The position numbers were made by a program, and so were the translations under genes. A stretch of 64,000 bases of DNA from Microbacterium sp. RU1D (GTDB lineage Bacteria; Actinomycetota; Actinomycetes; Actinomycetales; Microbacteriaceae): the NCBI RefSeq assembly GCF_900156435.1, contig NZ_FTPQ01000001.1, positions 1,826,268 to 1,890,267 of the forward strand, given 5' to 3'. This document shows, in pieces, positions 8,921 through 18,450 of the stretch; within the stretch, counting starts at the first letter, position 1; every line of letters begins with the position of its first letter. The notes beneath the pieces are model-generated. The model had not been told where the DNA came from, did not search any database, and saw nothing but the letters and a program-made list of their open reading frames with translations.

Positions 8921-9886
8921 TCAGTGACCACCGAAGACGGTGTCGTTTCGCGCGAACGCGTCCATGGCATCCTGGGCGATCTGCGCGCTGCGAGGGCCGC
9001 CATGCCCGTCCTCCTCGACGATCTCGAGCCGACTTCCCGGCCAGGAGCGATGCAGCTCCCACGCGGTTCGCGCAGGCCCACTGATGTCCCTGCGCCCGTG
9101 GACGAGAACCCCGGGGATGCCGGCGAGCTCGCCGACGCGGGCCAGGACTGAGCGGTCTCCCGGCAGGAAGCAGTCGTGTGCCCAGTAGTGCGTGACGAGC
9201 GTCGCGAAGTTGAGACGCTGGCGGGGATCGTCGTGGAGCGGCCCGGGACCGCTGAGCGGGCCGAGGGAGATGTGCGTCGCCTCCCACTCGTCCCATTCAT
9301 CGCCGGCCGCGACGCGGACTGCGGGGTCGGGGTCGCGGAGGAGGCGTGCGTACCCCTCGATGGTGCGTTCGTCTGATTTGAGCAGGGCGCGCAACCGGGC
9401 GTGGGCTTCGGGAAAGACCGCCTGCATCCCGTCGGTGATCCAGTCCGTCTCCCAACGCCCGCCGCTCGTGACGGCGAGGTTGACCACCTCACTGACGCGG
9501 TAAGGGTGATCCAGCGCGTAGGCGAGAGCCAGAGTCGACCCCCACGAGACGCCGTGGAGGAGCCAGCGGTCGACTCCGAGGTGCTCTCGAAGTGCTTCGA
9601 GATCACCGAGCAGGTGCGCCATCGTCTGCGTCTCGAGGGTCGAGAGGTCATCGGACGCCCAGGGAGTGCTGCGCCCGCAACCACGCTGGTCGAGCCCGAC
9701 GATGAGGTGCAGCCGTGGGTCGAACCGCCGACGGTATCCGCCCTTGCCGAGTCCGCCGCCCGGTCCGCCGTGCAGGTACAGGGCGGGCCGGCCGTCCGGG
9801 TTGCCCGACGTCTCCCAGTAGATCCGCGCGCCGTCAGGACGGTCGAGGTATCCGGACGCGAACGGCTCCAGGGGAGGATGCGGCAT
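8921..9886 (-). CDS. pip: proline iminopeptidase (S33)
   Basis: This alpha/beta hydrolase of 321 residues is predicted to release N-terminal proline from peptides in the cytoplasm. Diagnostic motifs are HGGPGGG (oxyanion region), DQRGCGRS, the nucleophile elbow GVSWGS, an Asp in VHGRRD and the catalytic His in EDGHGG. Length is typical. TAGGCT followed by 6 nt and the ATG suggests a leaderless transcript. It stands alone between convergent and co-directional neighbours. Confidence 0.93.
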   Translation of the reverse strand: MPHPPLEPFASGYLDRPDGARIYWETSGNPDGRPALYLHGGPGGGLGKGGYRRRFDPRLHLIVGLDQRGCGRSTPWASDDLSTLETQTMAHLLGDLEALREHLGVDRWLLHGVSWGSTLALAYALDHPYRVSEVVNLAVTSGGRWETDWITDGMQAVFPEAHARLRALLKSDERTIEGYARLLRDPDPAVRVAAGDEWDEWEATHISLGPLSGPGPLHDDPRQRLNFATLVTHYWAHDCFLPGDRSVLARVGELAGIPGVLVHGRRDISGPARTAWELHRSWPGSRLEIVEEDGHGGPRSAQIAQDAMDAFARNDTVFGGH

Positions 9887-10095
9887 GGGGGCAGCCTACG
9901 GCAGCTACGGCAGGGTCACCTGCGGTGCCCACGACGCAGGTGGGCGCGATGCGCCGCACGGCGACCGGTGTCCTGATGCGCGCGCGTCGCACACCTAGCG
10001 GTTCGGGGCGAGCGGCGATGTCGGAGCGCTGGATGCACCCACGTCACATGCTCGCAGCTCGGGCCGCGCGGCAGCGTGGGCCTGTTGAGGGGGGA

Positions 10096-10503
10096 TCAGT
10101 TGCGGACCACCATGACCGTGGGATCGAAGACGCGCTCGAGCGGCCCGTGGTCGTTCTCGACCGGCTGCCCCTCGCGCATCCAGTACTCGTACCCGCCAAT
10201 CATCTCGCGCACGCGGTACCCCAACTCCGCGAACGCGAGGGCGCCCTTCTGCCCGGCGTTGCAGCCCGGGCTCCAGCAGTAGACGACGACCTCGAGGTCG
10301 GGATCGATCTCCGTCCGTGCCCGCTCGGCGATCTCTCGATAGGGCATGTGCAGCGCGCCTGCGATGCGCCCCTGCGCCCATGCCTCGGGGCCGCGGACGT
10401 CGACGAGTACGAACCGGTCGCCGGCTTTCTGCGCGGCATAGACGTCCGAGGGGTCGGTCTCGTGCTGGAGGCGATGGCGGAAGTAGTCCAGAGCGTCGGT
10501 CAT
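10096..10503 (-). CDS. rhodanese-like domain protein
   Basis: A single rhodanese domain fills this 135-residue protein. VLVDVRGPEAW is the conserved CH2A-type segment, and the active-site loop carries cysteines in CWSPGCNAGQK, the second being the likely persulfide-bearing residue. It probably transfers or carries sulfane sulfur in the cytoplasm. The start at 10503 is favoured because TACGGT lies 6 nt upstream. A longer open frame to 10737 has no recognisable domain. Confidence 0.82.
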   Translation of the reverse strand: MTDALDYFRHRLQHETDPSDVYAAQKAGDRFVLVDVRGPEAWAQGRIAGALHMPYREIAERARTEIDPDLEVVVYCWSPGCNAGQKGALAFAELGYRVREMIGGYEYWMREGQPVENDHGPLERVFDPTVMVVRN

Positions 10504-10823
10504 GGGTTCACCGTACGGACACCGTGCCGCCGGAGGGGAGGGCCTCGGATGCCATGCCCCGGCGTCTTCCTGCCATCGCTCGGCCACGGTGCAGGCCTCG
10601 GGGTGAGCCCGTCTCGGCGAAGCCGGCCTCGTCCGTCGCAGCGTGCAGAGCAGAGCGGCGGCGGCTTCCATCGTCCGAGCGGGCACCTCCAGGTCCGGGC
10701 ACGGCGACGGAGCGGTTTTCGTCGCCGACCCACGCACGCCGTGGCAATGATCGAGGTGTCGGGTACCCCGGGAACGACAGAACCCCCGGCGCCGAAGCTC
10801 CGGGGGTTCTGTGTGCAGAAGAG
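10504..10823. other. 320-bp gap between rhodanese gene and qcrB
   Basis: It contains the likely promoter of the leftward rhodanese gene (TACGGT, 10510-10515 on the minus strand) and the qcrB terminator at its right end. Between them I see no supported gene, only open frames without ribosome sites or family motifs. Confidence 0.55.
10777..10812 (-). terminator. terminator of the ctaE-qcrCAB operon
   Basis: A perfect 13-bp stem, ACAGAACCCCCGG with CCGGGGGTTCTGT, surrounds a 10-nt loop and starts 11 bp after the qcrB stop. It is the clearest terminator in the window. Confidence 0.85.
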
Positions 10824-12668
10824 TTACTCGCTCTTGCCGTCGGTGGGACGGTTGCGCTCCTCGAGGCCCTTGGGCGCCGGGATCTCGACCTCGACACGAC
10901 CGCCGACCTCATTGCGGGGGCGACCGTCTTCGTCGGCACGGGAGTTGGCGCCGGCGATCTCGTCGGCCTCCTCGTGCTCGATGTGGTCGAGCTCGTGGTG
11001 CTGGTGAGCGACCGCAGCGTCGAGCTCCGTCTGTGTGAGAGGCGCCAGACGGTCCTCGAAGAACCACCGCGAGATCGACGCACGGATGTTCTCGTGCCAC
11101 GGGATCTCGCCCTTGTCGTTCGGACGGACGACCAGGGGCTCGTACGTCTCGTTGTCGACCAGCTTCCAGCGCTCGTACTCATCCACTGGCTGGTGGACTT
11201 CGATGTACTCGCCGCCGGGGAGGCGGACGATGCGGCCGGACTCGTAGCCGTGCAGCGCGATCTCTCGGTCCTTCTTCTGCAGAGCGATGCAGATGCGCTT
11301 CGTCACGAAGTACGCGAGCACGGGGCCGAGGATCAGCAGCGCCTGCAGGGTGTGGATGACACCCTCCATGGTGAGGTGGAAGTGCGTCGCAATGATGTCG
11401 GACGACGCCGCCGCCCACATCACGGCGTAGAAGGTGACACCCGCGGCGCCGATGGCCGTACGCGTCGCGGCGTTGCGCGGACGCTGGGCGATGTGGTGCT
11501 CGCGCTTGTCGCCCGTGACCCACGCCTCGATGAAGGGGTAGACGAGCACCAGCACGATGAACAGACCGAGGACCGCGACCGGGAAGATGATGTTCCACGA
11601 CCACGTGTGGCCCCAGAGCACAAACTCGAGGTGCGGGGGCACCAGACGCAGGGCACCGTCGGCGAAGCCGATGTACCAGTCGGGCTGCGTACCGGCCGAC
11701 ACCGGGGAGGGGTCGTACGGACCGTAGTTCCAGATCGGGTTAATCGTCACGAGGGCGGCGATCAGGACGATCACGCCGAACGTGATGAAGAAGAAGCCGC
11801 CCATCTTCGAGGCGTAGACCGGGAGCATCGGGTAGCCCACGACGTTGCTGTTCGTGCGGGCGGGCCCGGCGAACTGCGTGTGCTTGTTGATGATCATCAG
11901 CATGAGGTGCACGGCGAGCAGCGCCACGAGGATCGCGGGGAGCAGCAGGATGTGCAGCGTGTAGAGGCGACCGACGATCGCGGTACCCGGGAACTCGCCG
12001 CCGAAGAGCAGGAACGAGGTCCACGTTCCGATGATCGGCAGTCCCTTGATCATGCCGTCGATGATGCGGAGGCCGTTGCCCGAGAGCAGGTCGTCGGGAA
12101 GCGAGTAGCCGGTGAAGCCCTCGGCCATCGCGAGGATGAAGAGGATGAAGCCGACGACCCAGTTGAGCTCGCGCGGCTTGCGGAACGCACCGGTGAAGAA
12201 GACGCGCAGCATGTGCACGCCGATGCCGGCGACGAAGACCAGCGCCGCCCAGTGGTGGATCTGGCGGACCAGGAGACCACCGCGCAGGTCGAACGAGATG
12301 TGCAGTGCCGACTCCATGGCGGCCGACATCGCGATGCCGCGCATGGGCTCGTACGCGCCGTTGTAGTGCGTCTCGACCATCGACGCCTGGAAGAAGAACG
12401 TCAGGAACGTGCCCGACAGCAGCACGACGACGAAGCTCCAGAGCGCGATCTCGCCGAGCATGAACGACCAGTGGTCGGGGAAGACCTTGCGGCCGAGCTC
12501 CTTGACGATGCCCGACATGCTGGTGCGCTCGTCGAGATAGTTGGCGGCGGCGCCGACGAACTTGCCGCCGAGCGGCTTGCCCTCGCGGCCGGCCGGGGCC
12601 TGCGGCGGCCCGGAGTACACGGCCGGTTCGGTCGTGACGTTCTCGGTGGGGTGGGTACCGGTGCTCAT
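10824..12668 (-). CDS. qcrB: cytochrome bc1 complex cytochrome b subunit
   Basis: QcrB holds hemes bL and bH and the quinol sites of the actinobacterial bc1 complex. The 614 residues are longer than mitochondrial cytochrome b and match actinobacterial QcrB, with a ~70-residue N-terminal extension, membrane spans to about residue 430 and a ~140-residue soluble, acidic C-terminal tail. Histidine pairs in QIHHW, GVHML, LHILL and VHLML fit heme ligands, and SPDWYIGF-like GTQPDWYIGF precedes the Qo region. Its ATG overlaps the qcrA stop (12665-12668), so the two are translationally coupled. Confidence 0.97.
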   Translation of the reverse strand: MSTGTHPTENVTTEPAVYSGPPQAPAGREGKPLGGKFVGAAANYLDERTSMSGIVKELGRKVFPDHWSFMLGEIALWSFVVVLLSGTFLTFFFQASMVETHYNGAYEPMRGIAMSAAMESALHISFDLRGGLLVRQIHHWAALVFVAGIGVHMLRVFFTGAFRKPRELNWVVGFILFILAMAEGFTGYSLPDDLLSGNGLRIIDGMIKGLPIIGTWTSFLLFGGEFPGTAIVGRLYTLHILLLPAILVALLAVHLMLMIINKHTQFAGPARTNSNVVGYPMLPVYASKMGGFFFITFGVIVLIAALVTINPIWNYGPYDPSPVSAGTQPDWYIGFADGALRLVPPHLEFVLWGHTWSWNIIFPVAVLGLFIVLVLVYPFIEAWVTGDKREHHIAQRPRNAATRTAIGAAGVTFYAVMWAAASSDIIATHFHLTMEGVIHTLQALLILGPVLAYFVTKRICIALQKKDREIALHGYESGRIVRLPGGEYIEVHQPVDEYERWKLVDNETYEPLVVRPNDKGEIPWHENIRASISRWFFEDRLAPLTQTELDAAVAHQHHELDHIEHEEADEIAGANSRADEDGRPRNEVGGRVEVEIPAPKGLEERNRPTDGKSE

Positions 12669-13723
12669 GAGCGCTCCCAGAAGCTGGGGCCGACGGGCTC
12701 GTGGAAGTCACTCTGAGCGACGAGGTAGCCCTCGGCGTCGACGGTGATGGGGAGCTGCGGCAGGGGACGGGCGGCCGGGCCGAAGATGACGGCCGCACCG
12801 TTGGCGACGTCGAACTGCGACTGGTGGCAGGGGCACAGGAGGTGGTGGGTCTGCTGCTCGTACAGCGCCACGGGGCAGCCGACGTGCGTGCAGACCTTCG
12901 AGTACGCGACGATGCCGTCGTACGACCAGTCCAGGTTGTTGGTCTCGGGGTTCAGCTGCTCGGGCTGCATGCGCATGAGCAGCACGATCGCCTTGGCCTT
13001 CTCTTCAAGGTATCCCTCGTCGTGGCCGAGGCCAGCGAGCTCCTCGGGGATGACGTGGAAGGCCGAGCCGAGCGTGACATCGGCGGCGCGGATCGGACGA
13101 CCGGAGGGGTCGTGCGACAGGCGCATGCCCTCTTTCCACATGGTGTGGCTCAGGGCGGTCACGGGGTCGACGTCCTGCGGCGCGAGGCCGCGGAACAGGG
13201 TGATGCCGGGGATGACCGAGGCGGCCAGGGCGGCGAACATCGAGTTGCGGATGATCTCGCGACGACCGAAGCCGGAGTCCTTGTCGGCCTCGGCGAAGAC
13301 GTTGATCGCACCCTCGCGCACCTGGTCGCGACCACGCGTGGCGTGGCGGTCCTCGATGTACTCCTTGTCGGACATGACCGACTTGCCCCAGTGGATGGTG
13401 CCGATGCCGATCGCGAGCAGCGCGAACGCGATGCCGAGTCCGATGAAGAGGTTGTTGTAGCGGATGTCGATCAGCGCGCCCGACTCGATCGGGAAGATCA
13501 TGTAGGCGATGCTCGCCCAGATGCTCGCCGCGACCGAGAAGTAGAACAGCGTGTAGACCGTGCGGACCGCGCGCTTCATCGTCGCCGGGTCCTGGTCCGT
13601 CATGCGCTGACGGTGGCCGGGAAGCCCGGGGTTCTGTACGGCGTCGGGAACCGCGACGGCGAGCCCCGAGCCGGGCTTCCAGGAAGCCCTCTCGTGCTCG
13701 AGTGCGTCGTCCGCGTGTGCCAT
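12665..13723 (-). CDS. qcrA: ubiquinol/menaquinol-cytochrome c reductase Rieske subunit
   Basis: This 352-residue protein carries the [2Fe-2S] centre that moves electrons from menaquinol to QcrC. Actinobacterial QcrA has three N-terminal membrane spans, seen here around residues 55-75, 92-110 and 165-185, followed by the Rieske domain. The cluster ligands are Cys278 and His280 (CTHVGC) and Cys297 and His300 (CPCH), with Cys283 and Cys299 placed for the stabilising disulfide. It overlaps qcrB by 4 bp and follows qcrC by 44 bp. Confidence 0.97.
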   Translation of the reverse strand: MAHADDALEHERASWKPGSGLAVAVPDAVQNPGLPGHRQRMTDQDPATMKRAVRTVYTLFYFSVAASIWASIAYMIFPIESGALIDIRYNNLFIGLGIAFALLAIGIGTIHWGKSVMSDKEYIEDRHATRGRDQVREGAINVFAEADKDSGFGRREIIRNSMFAALAASVIPGITLFRGLAPQDVDPVTALSHTMWKEGMRLSHDPSGRPIRAADVTLGSAFHVIPEELAGLGHDEGYLEEKAKAIVLLMRMQPEQLNPETNNLDWSYDGIVAYSKVCTHVGCPVALYEQQTHHLLCPCHQSQFDVANGAAVIFGPAARPLPQLPITVDAEGYLVAQSDFHEPVGPSFWERS

Positions 13724-13767
13724 AGTGCTGTGCTCCTCGTGCGTTTACGTAATGTCGAAGACGACGG

Positions 13768-14580
13768 TCAGTTGGACTTCGCCGTGATCCACACGGTCAG
13801 GGCGATGAGCGCCCCGATACCGAAGATCCAGATGAACAGACCCTCGGAGACCGGACCGAGCGAGCCGAGGGCGTAGCCGCCCGGGGAGTCGTTCTTCTGC
13901 AGGTACATCAGGTAGGAGATGACGTCGCGCTTGTCTTCGGGGGTGAGGTTGAGGTCGTTGAAGACCGGCATGTTCTGCGGTCCCGTGACCATCGCCGCGT
14001 ACATGTTGACGGGCGTGACCGTGTGCAGGTCGGGCGCCCACTTGCCTTCGGTCAGCGCGCCACCGGCGCCGGCGACGTTGTGGCACATGGCGCAGTTGAT
14101 GCGGAACAGCTCGGCACCGTGCGACAGGTCGCCCTCGCCGTCGACGAGATCGGCGGAGGGGTACTCCGGCCCGGGTGCCGCCGACTGCACGTAGGCGGCG
14201 ATCGCGTTGATCTGCTCCTCCGTGAACTGCGGGGGCTTGACCGGCGCCTGCGGGCCCTGTGCCTGCAGCGGCATACGACCGGTGGAGACCTGGAAGTGCA
14301 CCGACAGCTCGCCGACGCCGAACAGCGACGGACCCTGCTGGCTGCCCTGCAGGTCGAGACCGTGGCAGGTGGCGCAGTTCGCCTGGAAGAGCTTCTCGCC
14401 CTCTTCGACGGCGGTCGCCGAGTTCACCTCGCTCTCGGGGACGGTCGTGGTCGCGGCCATCGCGGCCGACGCGCCGGCATAGACGCCTCCGGTGAGGAGG
14501 AGTCCGATGCCGATCAGCGCGGCGGCGGCCAGGGGGCTCCGGCGCCCGGATGCCCGACGAGTCTTCTTCTCGCGTGCCAT
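13768..14580 (-). CDS. qcrC: cytochrome bc1 complex diheme cytochrome c subunit
   Basis: QcrC is the actinobacterial diheme cytochrome that passes electrons straight from the Rieske centre to CuA, replacing soluble cytochrome c. The 270-residue protein has an N-terminal signal or anchor helix (about 16-42), heme-binding CATCH at 69-73 and CAMCH at 163-167, and a C-terminal membrane helix near 247-266. The ATG at 14580 lies 14 bp after the ctaE stop; the longer open frame to 15150 is only an overlap with ctaE. Confidence 0.96.
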   Translation of the reverse strand: MAREKKTRRASGRRSPLAAAALIGIGLLLTGGVYAGASAAMAATTTVPESEVNSATAVEEGEKLFQANCATCHGLDLQGSQQGPSLFGVGELSVHFQVSTGRMPLQAQGPQAPVKPPQFTEEQINAIAAYVQSAAPGPEYPSADLVDGEGDLSHGAELFRINCAMCHNVAGAGGALTEGKWAPDLHTVTPVNMYAAMVTGPQNMPVFNDLNLTPEDKRDVISYLMYLQKNDSPGGYALGSLGPVSEGLFIWIFGIGALIALTVWITAKSN

Positions 14581-14594
14581 GTGGTGCAGCTCTC

Positions 14595-15227
14595 TTACTT
14601 GAGGAAGTAGATGACGAAGAACAGGGCGATCCAGACGACGTCGACGAAGTGCCAGTAGTAGGACACGACGATGGAGGTGGTCATCTCTTTCCGACCGAAG
14701 TTCTTCACGGCGTATGCGCGACCGATCACGAGAAGGAAGGCGATGAGGCCACCCGTCACGTGCAGGGCGTGGAAGCCGGTGGTGAGGTAGAAGGCCGAGG
14801 CGTAGGGGTTGGCACTGATGGGCATGCCCTCCGCCACCAGCGTCGCGTACTCCCACACCTGACCCGACACGAAGACCGCGCCGAGGATGAAGGTGAGGTA
14901 GAACCACTCCACCATTCCCCACTTGAGGAAGCCGGTGGGCTTGCCCGTGCGGTACGGCTGGTACCGCTCCGCGGCGAACACGCCCATCTGGCACGTGACC
15001 GAGGACAGCACGAGGATGATCGTGTTGACGGTCGCGAAGGGGACGTTGAGCAGCTGCGTCTCTTCGGCCCAGAGGGGCGCGGAGGTGCTGCGCAGAGTGA
15101 AGTAGATCGCGAACAGGCCGGCGAAGAACATGACCTCGCTGCCCAGCCACACGATGGTGCCCACGGCGACCGGGTCGGGCCGCTTCACGGCACGCACAGC
15201 CTGGGAATACGTCGCTGAGGTCGTCAC
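14595..15227 (-). CDS. ctaE: cytochrome c oxidase subunit III
   Basis: Subunit III is the membrane subunit that stabilises the oxidase and its proton uptake. The 210-residue version has five or more spans, with [14 protein letters not shown] near the start, the [10 protein letters not shown] motif and the tail YWHFVDVVW. The GTG at 15227 gives the usual TTSATYS start. CATAAT (minus strand, 15238-15233) stands 6 nt before it, implying a leaderless mRNA. It leads the ctaE-qcrC-qcrA-qcrB operon, as is general in actinobacteria. Confidence 0.95.
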   Translation of the reverse strand: MTTSATYSQAVRAVKRPDPVAVGTIVWLGSEVMFFAGLFAIYFTLRSTSAPLWAEETQLLNVPFATVNTIILVLSSVTCQMGVFAAERYQPYRTGKPTGFLKWGMVEWFYLTFILGAVFVSGQVWEYATLVAEGMPISANPYASAFYLTTGFHALHVTGGLIAFLLVIGRAYAVKNFGRKEMTTSIVVSYYWHFVDVVWIALFFVIYFLK

Positions 15228-15399
15228 CGTTCCATTATGCGCGATCCAGAGGGCTGATATTCCCATCCGGACCCTGGGATATTCCATCGTCGAGACTTAG
15301 GGAAGCCTCAGAATCACCAAGGAATCCCCGGTGCGGAGGCTGTTCCGCCGACGTGGGCGTCCGTGAGGGGGCGCGACACGCGTGTGAAAGGATCATGGC

Positions 15400-16461
15400 A
15401 TGGCGGAACGCTTCACCTGGCCCGATCTGCTCTCCTCGTTGCTCGCGGGCACCGACCTCAGCGTGTCGGAGTCCACCTGGGCCATGCGGCAGGTCATGGC
15501 GGGCGAGGCCACGCCCTCCCAGCTCGCGGGCTTCCTGATGGCTCTGCGGGCCAAGGGGGAGACCGTCGAGGAGATCGTCGGTTTCCGTGACGCGATCCTC
15601 GAGGCCGCCGTGCCGCTGCCGGTGCGAGCCGATGTGCTCGACATCGTCGGCACCGGGGGAGACCGCTACGGCACGGTGAACGTGTCGACCATGGCGGCGG
15701 TGGTGGCGGCGGCATCCGGAGTGCCCGTGGTCAAGCACGGCAACCGTGCGGCGAGCTCGGCGTCGGGATCGAGCGACGTGCTGTCGTCGCTGGGTATCGC
15801 CCTGACGCTCTCGCCCGAGAAGGTCGCCGAGACTCTCGAGCGCACGGGCATCACATTCGCCTTCGCCTCGGCCTTCCACCCGGGCTTCCGTCACGCTGCG
15901 GCGACGCGTGCCGAGCTGGGCGTCCCGACCGTGTTCAACTTCCTGGGCCCGCTGTGCAACCCGGCCCGCGCGGAGGCCAACGCCGTCGGCGTCGCCCACC
16001 TCGATCGCGTGCCTCTCATCACGGGCGTCTTCCGCACGCGCGGCGCGACGGCGCTCGTCTTCCGCGGCGACGACGGCCTCGACGAGCTGACCACCACCGG
16101 GCACAGCCGCGTGTGGGAGATCAGTCGTGGCGACGTGCACGAGCACGATCTCGATCCGCGGGATCTCGGCATCCCGTTGGCTGACATCGACGATCTGCTG
16201 GGTGGGACCCCCGATCACAATGCCGAGGTGGTGCGGCGGGTGCTCGGCGGGGAGACCGGAGCGGTGCGCGACATCGTGCTGCTGAACGCCGCGGCGGGTC
16301 TGGTGTCGTTCCGACTGTTCCAGGATGCCGCCCAGGTGCAGCGACCGATCCTCGAGCGCCTCGCCGAAGCGATGGGCGATGCGGCCGCGGCGATCGACGA
16401 CGGTCGTGCGTCCGCGAAGCTCGACGCCTGGGTGCAGACGTCGAAGGACCTGGCGGAGTAG
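15400..16461 (+). CDS. trpD: anthranilate phosphoribosyltransferase
   Basis: TrpD joins anthranilate and PRPP in tryptophan synthesis. The 353-residue protein shows the glycine-rich PRPP loop GTGGDRYGTVNVST, the KHGNRAASS anthranilate/PRPP segment, GHRHAA-like FRHAAATRAELG and NFLGPLCNPA. Length is normal. GAAAGGATC precedes the ATG as a ribosome site. It is divergent from ctaE across 172 bp and is followed 3 bp later by the PHP gene; the rest of the trp pathway is not in the window. Confidence 0.96.
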   Translation: MAERFTWPDLLSSLLAGTDLSVSESTWAMRQVMAGEATPSQLAGFLMALRAKGETVEEIVGFRDAILEAAVPLPVRADVLDIVGTGGDRYGTVNVSTMAAVVAAASGVPVVKHGNRAASSASGSSDVLSSLGIALTLSPEKVAETLERTGITFAFASAFHPGFRHAAATRAELGVPTVFNFLGPLCNPARAEANAVGVAHLDRVPLITGVFRTRGATALVFRGDDGLDELTTTGHSRVWEISRGDVHEHDLDPRDLGIPLADIDDLLGGTPDHNAEVVRRVLGGETGAVRDIVLLNAAAGLVSFRLFQDAAQVQRPILERLAEAMGDAAAAIDDGRASAKLDAWVQTSKDLAE

Positions 16462-16464
16462 CGC

Positions 16465-17457
16465 ATGGACCCGCTCGACGCGCTCACCGAGATCGCGTAC
16501 CTGCTCGAGCGGGAGCGATCGTCGCGCTACAAGTCCAAGGCATTCCGCGCGGCCGCCGCCGCGATCGAGGGCCTGACGGTCGAGCAGCTGCGGGAGCCGG
16601 GACTGCGCCGGCGGCCGGGGATCGGCGACTCGACCTTCGCCGTGATCCAGCAGGCCCTGGCCGGCGAGGTGCCCGAGCGGCTGGTGAAGCTGCGCGCGGA
16701 GGCGGCACCGGTGGGCGGGACCACGATCCGCCCGCTGCTGCGCGGCGACCTGCACAGCCACAGCGAGTGGTCGGACGGGCTGACCCCGATCGACGCGATG
16801 GTGGACGCCGCGCGCGGGCTCGGGCACGAGTACCTCGCGCTGACCGACCATTCTCCGCGCCTGACCGTCGCGAACGGTCTGTCGCCGGAGCGGCTGCGGG
16901 CGCAGATGCAGGTCGTGCGGGGGCATCGCGGCGACGGGTTCACGCTGCTCACGGGCATCGAGGTCGACATCCTCGACGACGGCAGTCTCGACCAGGAGGA
17001 CGACCTGCTGCACGCGCTCGACGTGGTCGTGGCATCCGCTCATTCCAAACTGCGCATGGAACGACGGCCGATGACGGCGCGGTTGGTCGCGGCGGCGCGG
17101 AATCCGCGCGTCGACGTGCTCGGGCACGTGACGGGGCGTCTCGTGGAGGGGGCGCGGGGCACGCGCCCGCCGTCGGAGTTCGACGCCGAGGCGGTGTTCG
17201 CGGCATGCGCGGAGTCGGGTGTCGCGGTGGAGATCAATTCGCGGCCCGAGCGGCAGGATCCGCCCGACGAGCTGCTCGCCCAGGCGATCGCGGCGGGGTG
17301 CCTTTTCTCGATCGATTCCGACGCGCACGCCCCGGGCCAGCTGTCGCTGCTGGACCACGGGGCGGCGCGCGCCGAGGCGCTCGGGGTGCCCGTCGATCGG
17401 ATCGTCACGACGTGGCCGCTGCCGCAGCTGCGGGAGTGGCTCGAACGCTCGCGCTGA
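16465..17457 (+). CDS. PHP-domain phosphoesterase with PolX-like N-terminal helices
   Basis: The 330 residues combine an N-terminal helix-hairpin-helix segment (about 1-85, like the 8-kDa region of PolX: YKSKAFRAAA, RRPGIGDS) with a PHP metal-dependent phosphoesterase domain from about residue 92. Metal ligands are visible in DLHSHSEWSDG, LTDHS, GIEVDIL, ASAHS, LGHVTGR, EINSRPERQDPP and DSDAHA. The polymerase palm of true PolX is absent. It may act in DNA end cleaning, or on a small phosphate ester. It is 3 bp after trpD, which looks like transcriptional convenience. Confidence 0.82.
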   Translation: MDPLDALTEIAYLLERERSSRYKSKAFRAAAAAIEGLTVEQLREPGLRRRPGIGDSTFAVIQQALAGEVPERLVKLRAEAAPVGGTTIRPLLRGDLHSHSEWSDGLTPIDAMVDAARGLGHEYLALTDHSPRLTVANGLSPERLRAQMQVVRGHRGDGFTLLTGIEVDILDDGSLDQEDDLLHALDVVVASAHSKLRMERRPMTARLVAAARNPRVDVLGHVTGRLVEGARGTRPPSEFDAEAVFAACAESGVAVEINSRPERQDPPDELLAQAIAAGCLFSIDSDAHAPGQLSLLDHGAARAEALGVPVDRIVTTWPLPQLREWLERSR

Positions 17458-17459
17458 GG

Positions 17460-18371
17460 TCAGCGCGGGAGGGCGGCGAGGGCGCGGGTCATCGACGAGC
17501 CCAGGTTCCACTTCTCGGCGAGGGCTGTCGCCGCATGCTCGTCGACGGACCCGAGTCTGTCGTCGAAGGGGGCGAGCTCGAGGTCGCGGGCGACGCGGAC
17601 GACGGTGGGGGCGACCTCCAGGTAGTCGGCGGCGGCGGTGATCTTCGTGCGCTGCGCCGGCGTGCCCGCGGTCCCGTTCTCGACGGCGGCGATGATGGCA
17701 TCCAAGGAGCCGTGCGCGGCCAGGAGCGACGCCGCGGACTTCTCGCCGATGCCGGTGACGCCGGGGAGGCCGTCGGAGGGATCGCCGCGCAGGACCGCGA
17801 AATCGGCGTACTGCGCGGCATGGACGCCGTACCTCGCCATCACGGCGGCGTCGTCGACGATCTCGAGGTTGCTCATGCCCCGGGCGGTGTAGATGATGCG
17901 GATGCCACGGGCGTCGTCGATGAGCTGGAACAGGTCGCGGTCGCCGGTCACGACGTCGACGGGGGCGTCGGCGCGCGTGGCGAGGGTGCCGATGACGTCG
18001 TCGGCCTCGTGCGCGGCAGCGCCGATGACGGGTATGCCGAGCGCAGCCAGCGTCTCGCGGATGAGGGGGATCTGAGCCTCGAGCGGATCGGGCACCTCTT
18101 CGACGTCGGGTCCGGAGGGCATCGCCTCGACGACGCGGTGCGCCTTGTAGCTCGGGAGCAGATCGACGCGCCAGGCGGGCCGCCAGTCGTCGTCCCAGCA
18201 GGCGACGAGGCGGGTGGGCGCGTAGGTGGTGACGAGCTTGGCGATCATGTCGAGAAGACCTCGGACCGCGTTGACCGATGACCCATCGGGGGCCTTCACC
18301 TTGTCGGGCACGCCGTAGAACGCGCGGAAGTACAGCGACGCGGTGTCGAGGAGCATGATGCGGTCGGTCAC
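17460..18371 (-). CDS. 5'-3' exonuclease (FEN/Pol I N-domain type)
   Basis: This 303-residue nuclease resembles the 5'-nuclease domain of DNA polymerase I as a stand-alone protein, which probably removes flaps or RNA primers. Acidic metal-site segments are LLDTASL, CWDDDWR, HEADDVIGTL, VTGDRDLFQL and GDPSDGLPGV, and the helix-3-turn-helix DNA-binding motif is TGIGEKSAASL. The ATG at 18371 gives MTDRIMLLD. It converges with the PHP gene, their stops only 2 bp apart. Confidence 0.9.
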   Translation of the reverse strand: MTDRIMLLDTASLYFRAFYGVPDKVKAPDGSSVNAVRGLLDMIAKLVTTYAPTRLVACWDDDWRPAWRVDLLPSYKAHRVVEAMPSGPDVEEVPDPLEAQIPLIRETLAALGIPVIGAAAHEADDVIGTLATRADAPVDVVTGDRDLFQLIDDARGIRIIYTARGMSNLEIVDDAAVMARYGVHAAQYADFAVLRGDPSDGLPGVTGIGEKSAASLLAAHGSLDAIIAAVENGTAGTPAQRTKITAAADYLEVAPTVVRVARDLELAPFDDRLGSVDEHAATALAEKWNLGSSMTRALAALPR

Positions 18372-18450
18372 GGTTCCGATCCTGGCACGGCGAGCCGGAA
18401 GCGGGGGGTGCGGTCGCGGGGCCGCCAGGCGATCGACCTAGAGTGGCGGG

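Noticed and set aside
10504..10737. N-terminal extension of the rhodanese protein to 10737
   Set aside because: The extension has no domain, and a -10-like TACGGT stands 6 nt before the inner ATG.
10317..12716. A 799-codon open frame on the plus strand opposite qcrB
   Set aside because: qcrB on the minus strand has full family motifs; the antisense frame is Glu/Asp/Arg-rich shadow.
10096..15227. Unusual split of respiratory genes
   Set aside because: ctaCDF and ctaE-qcrCAB being separate operons is normal in actinobacteria; the three genes between them look unrelated.
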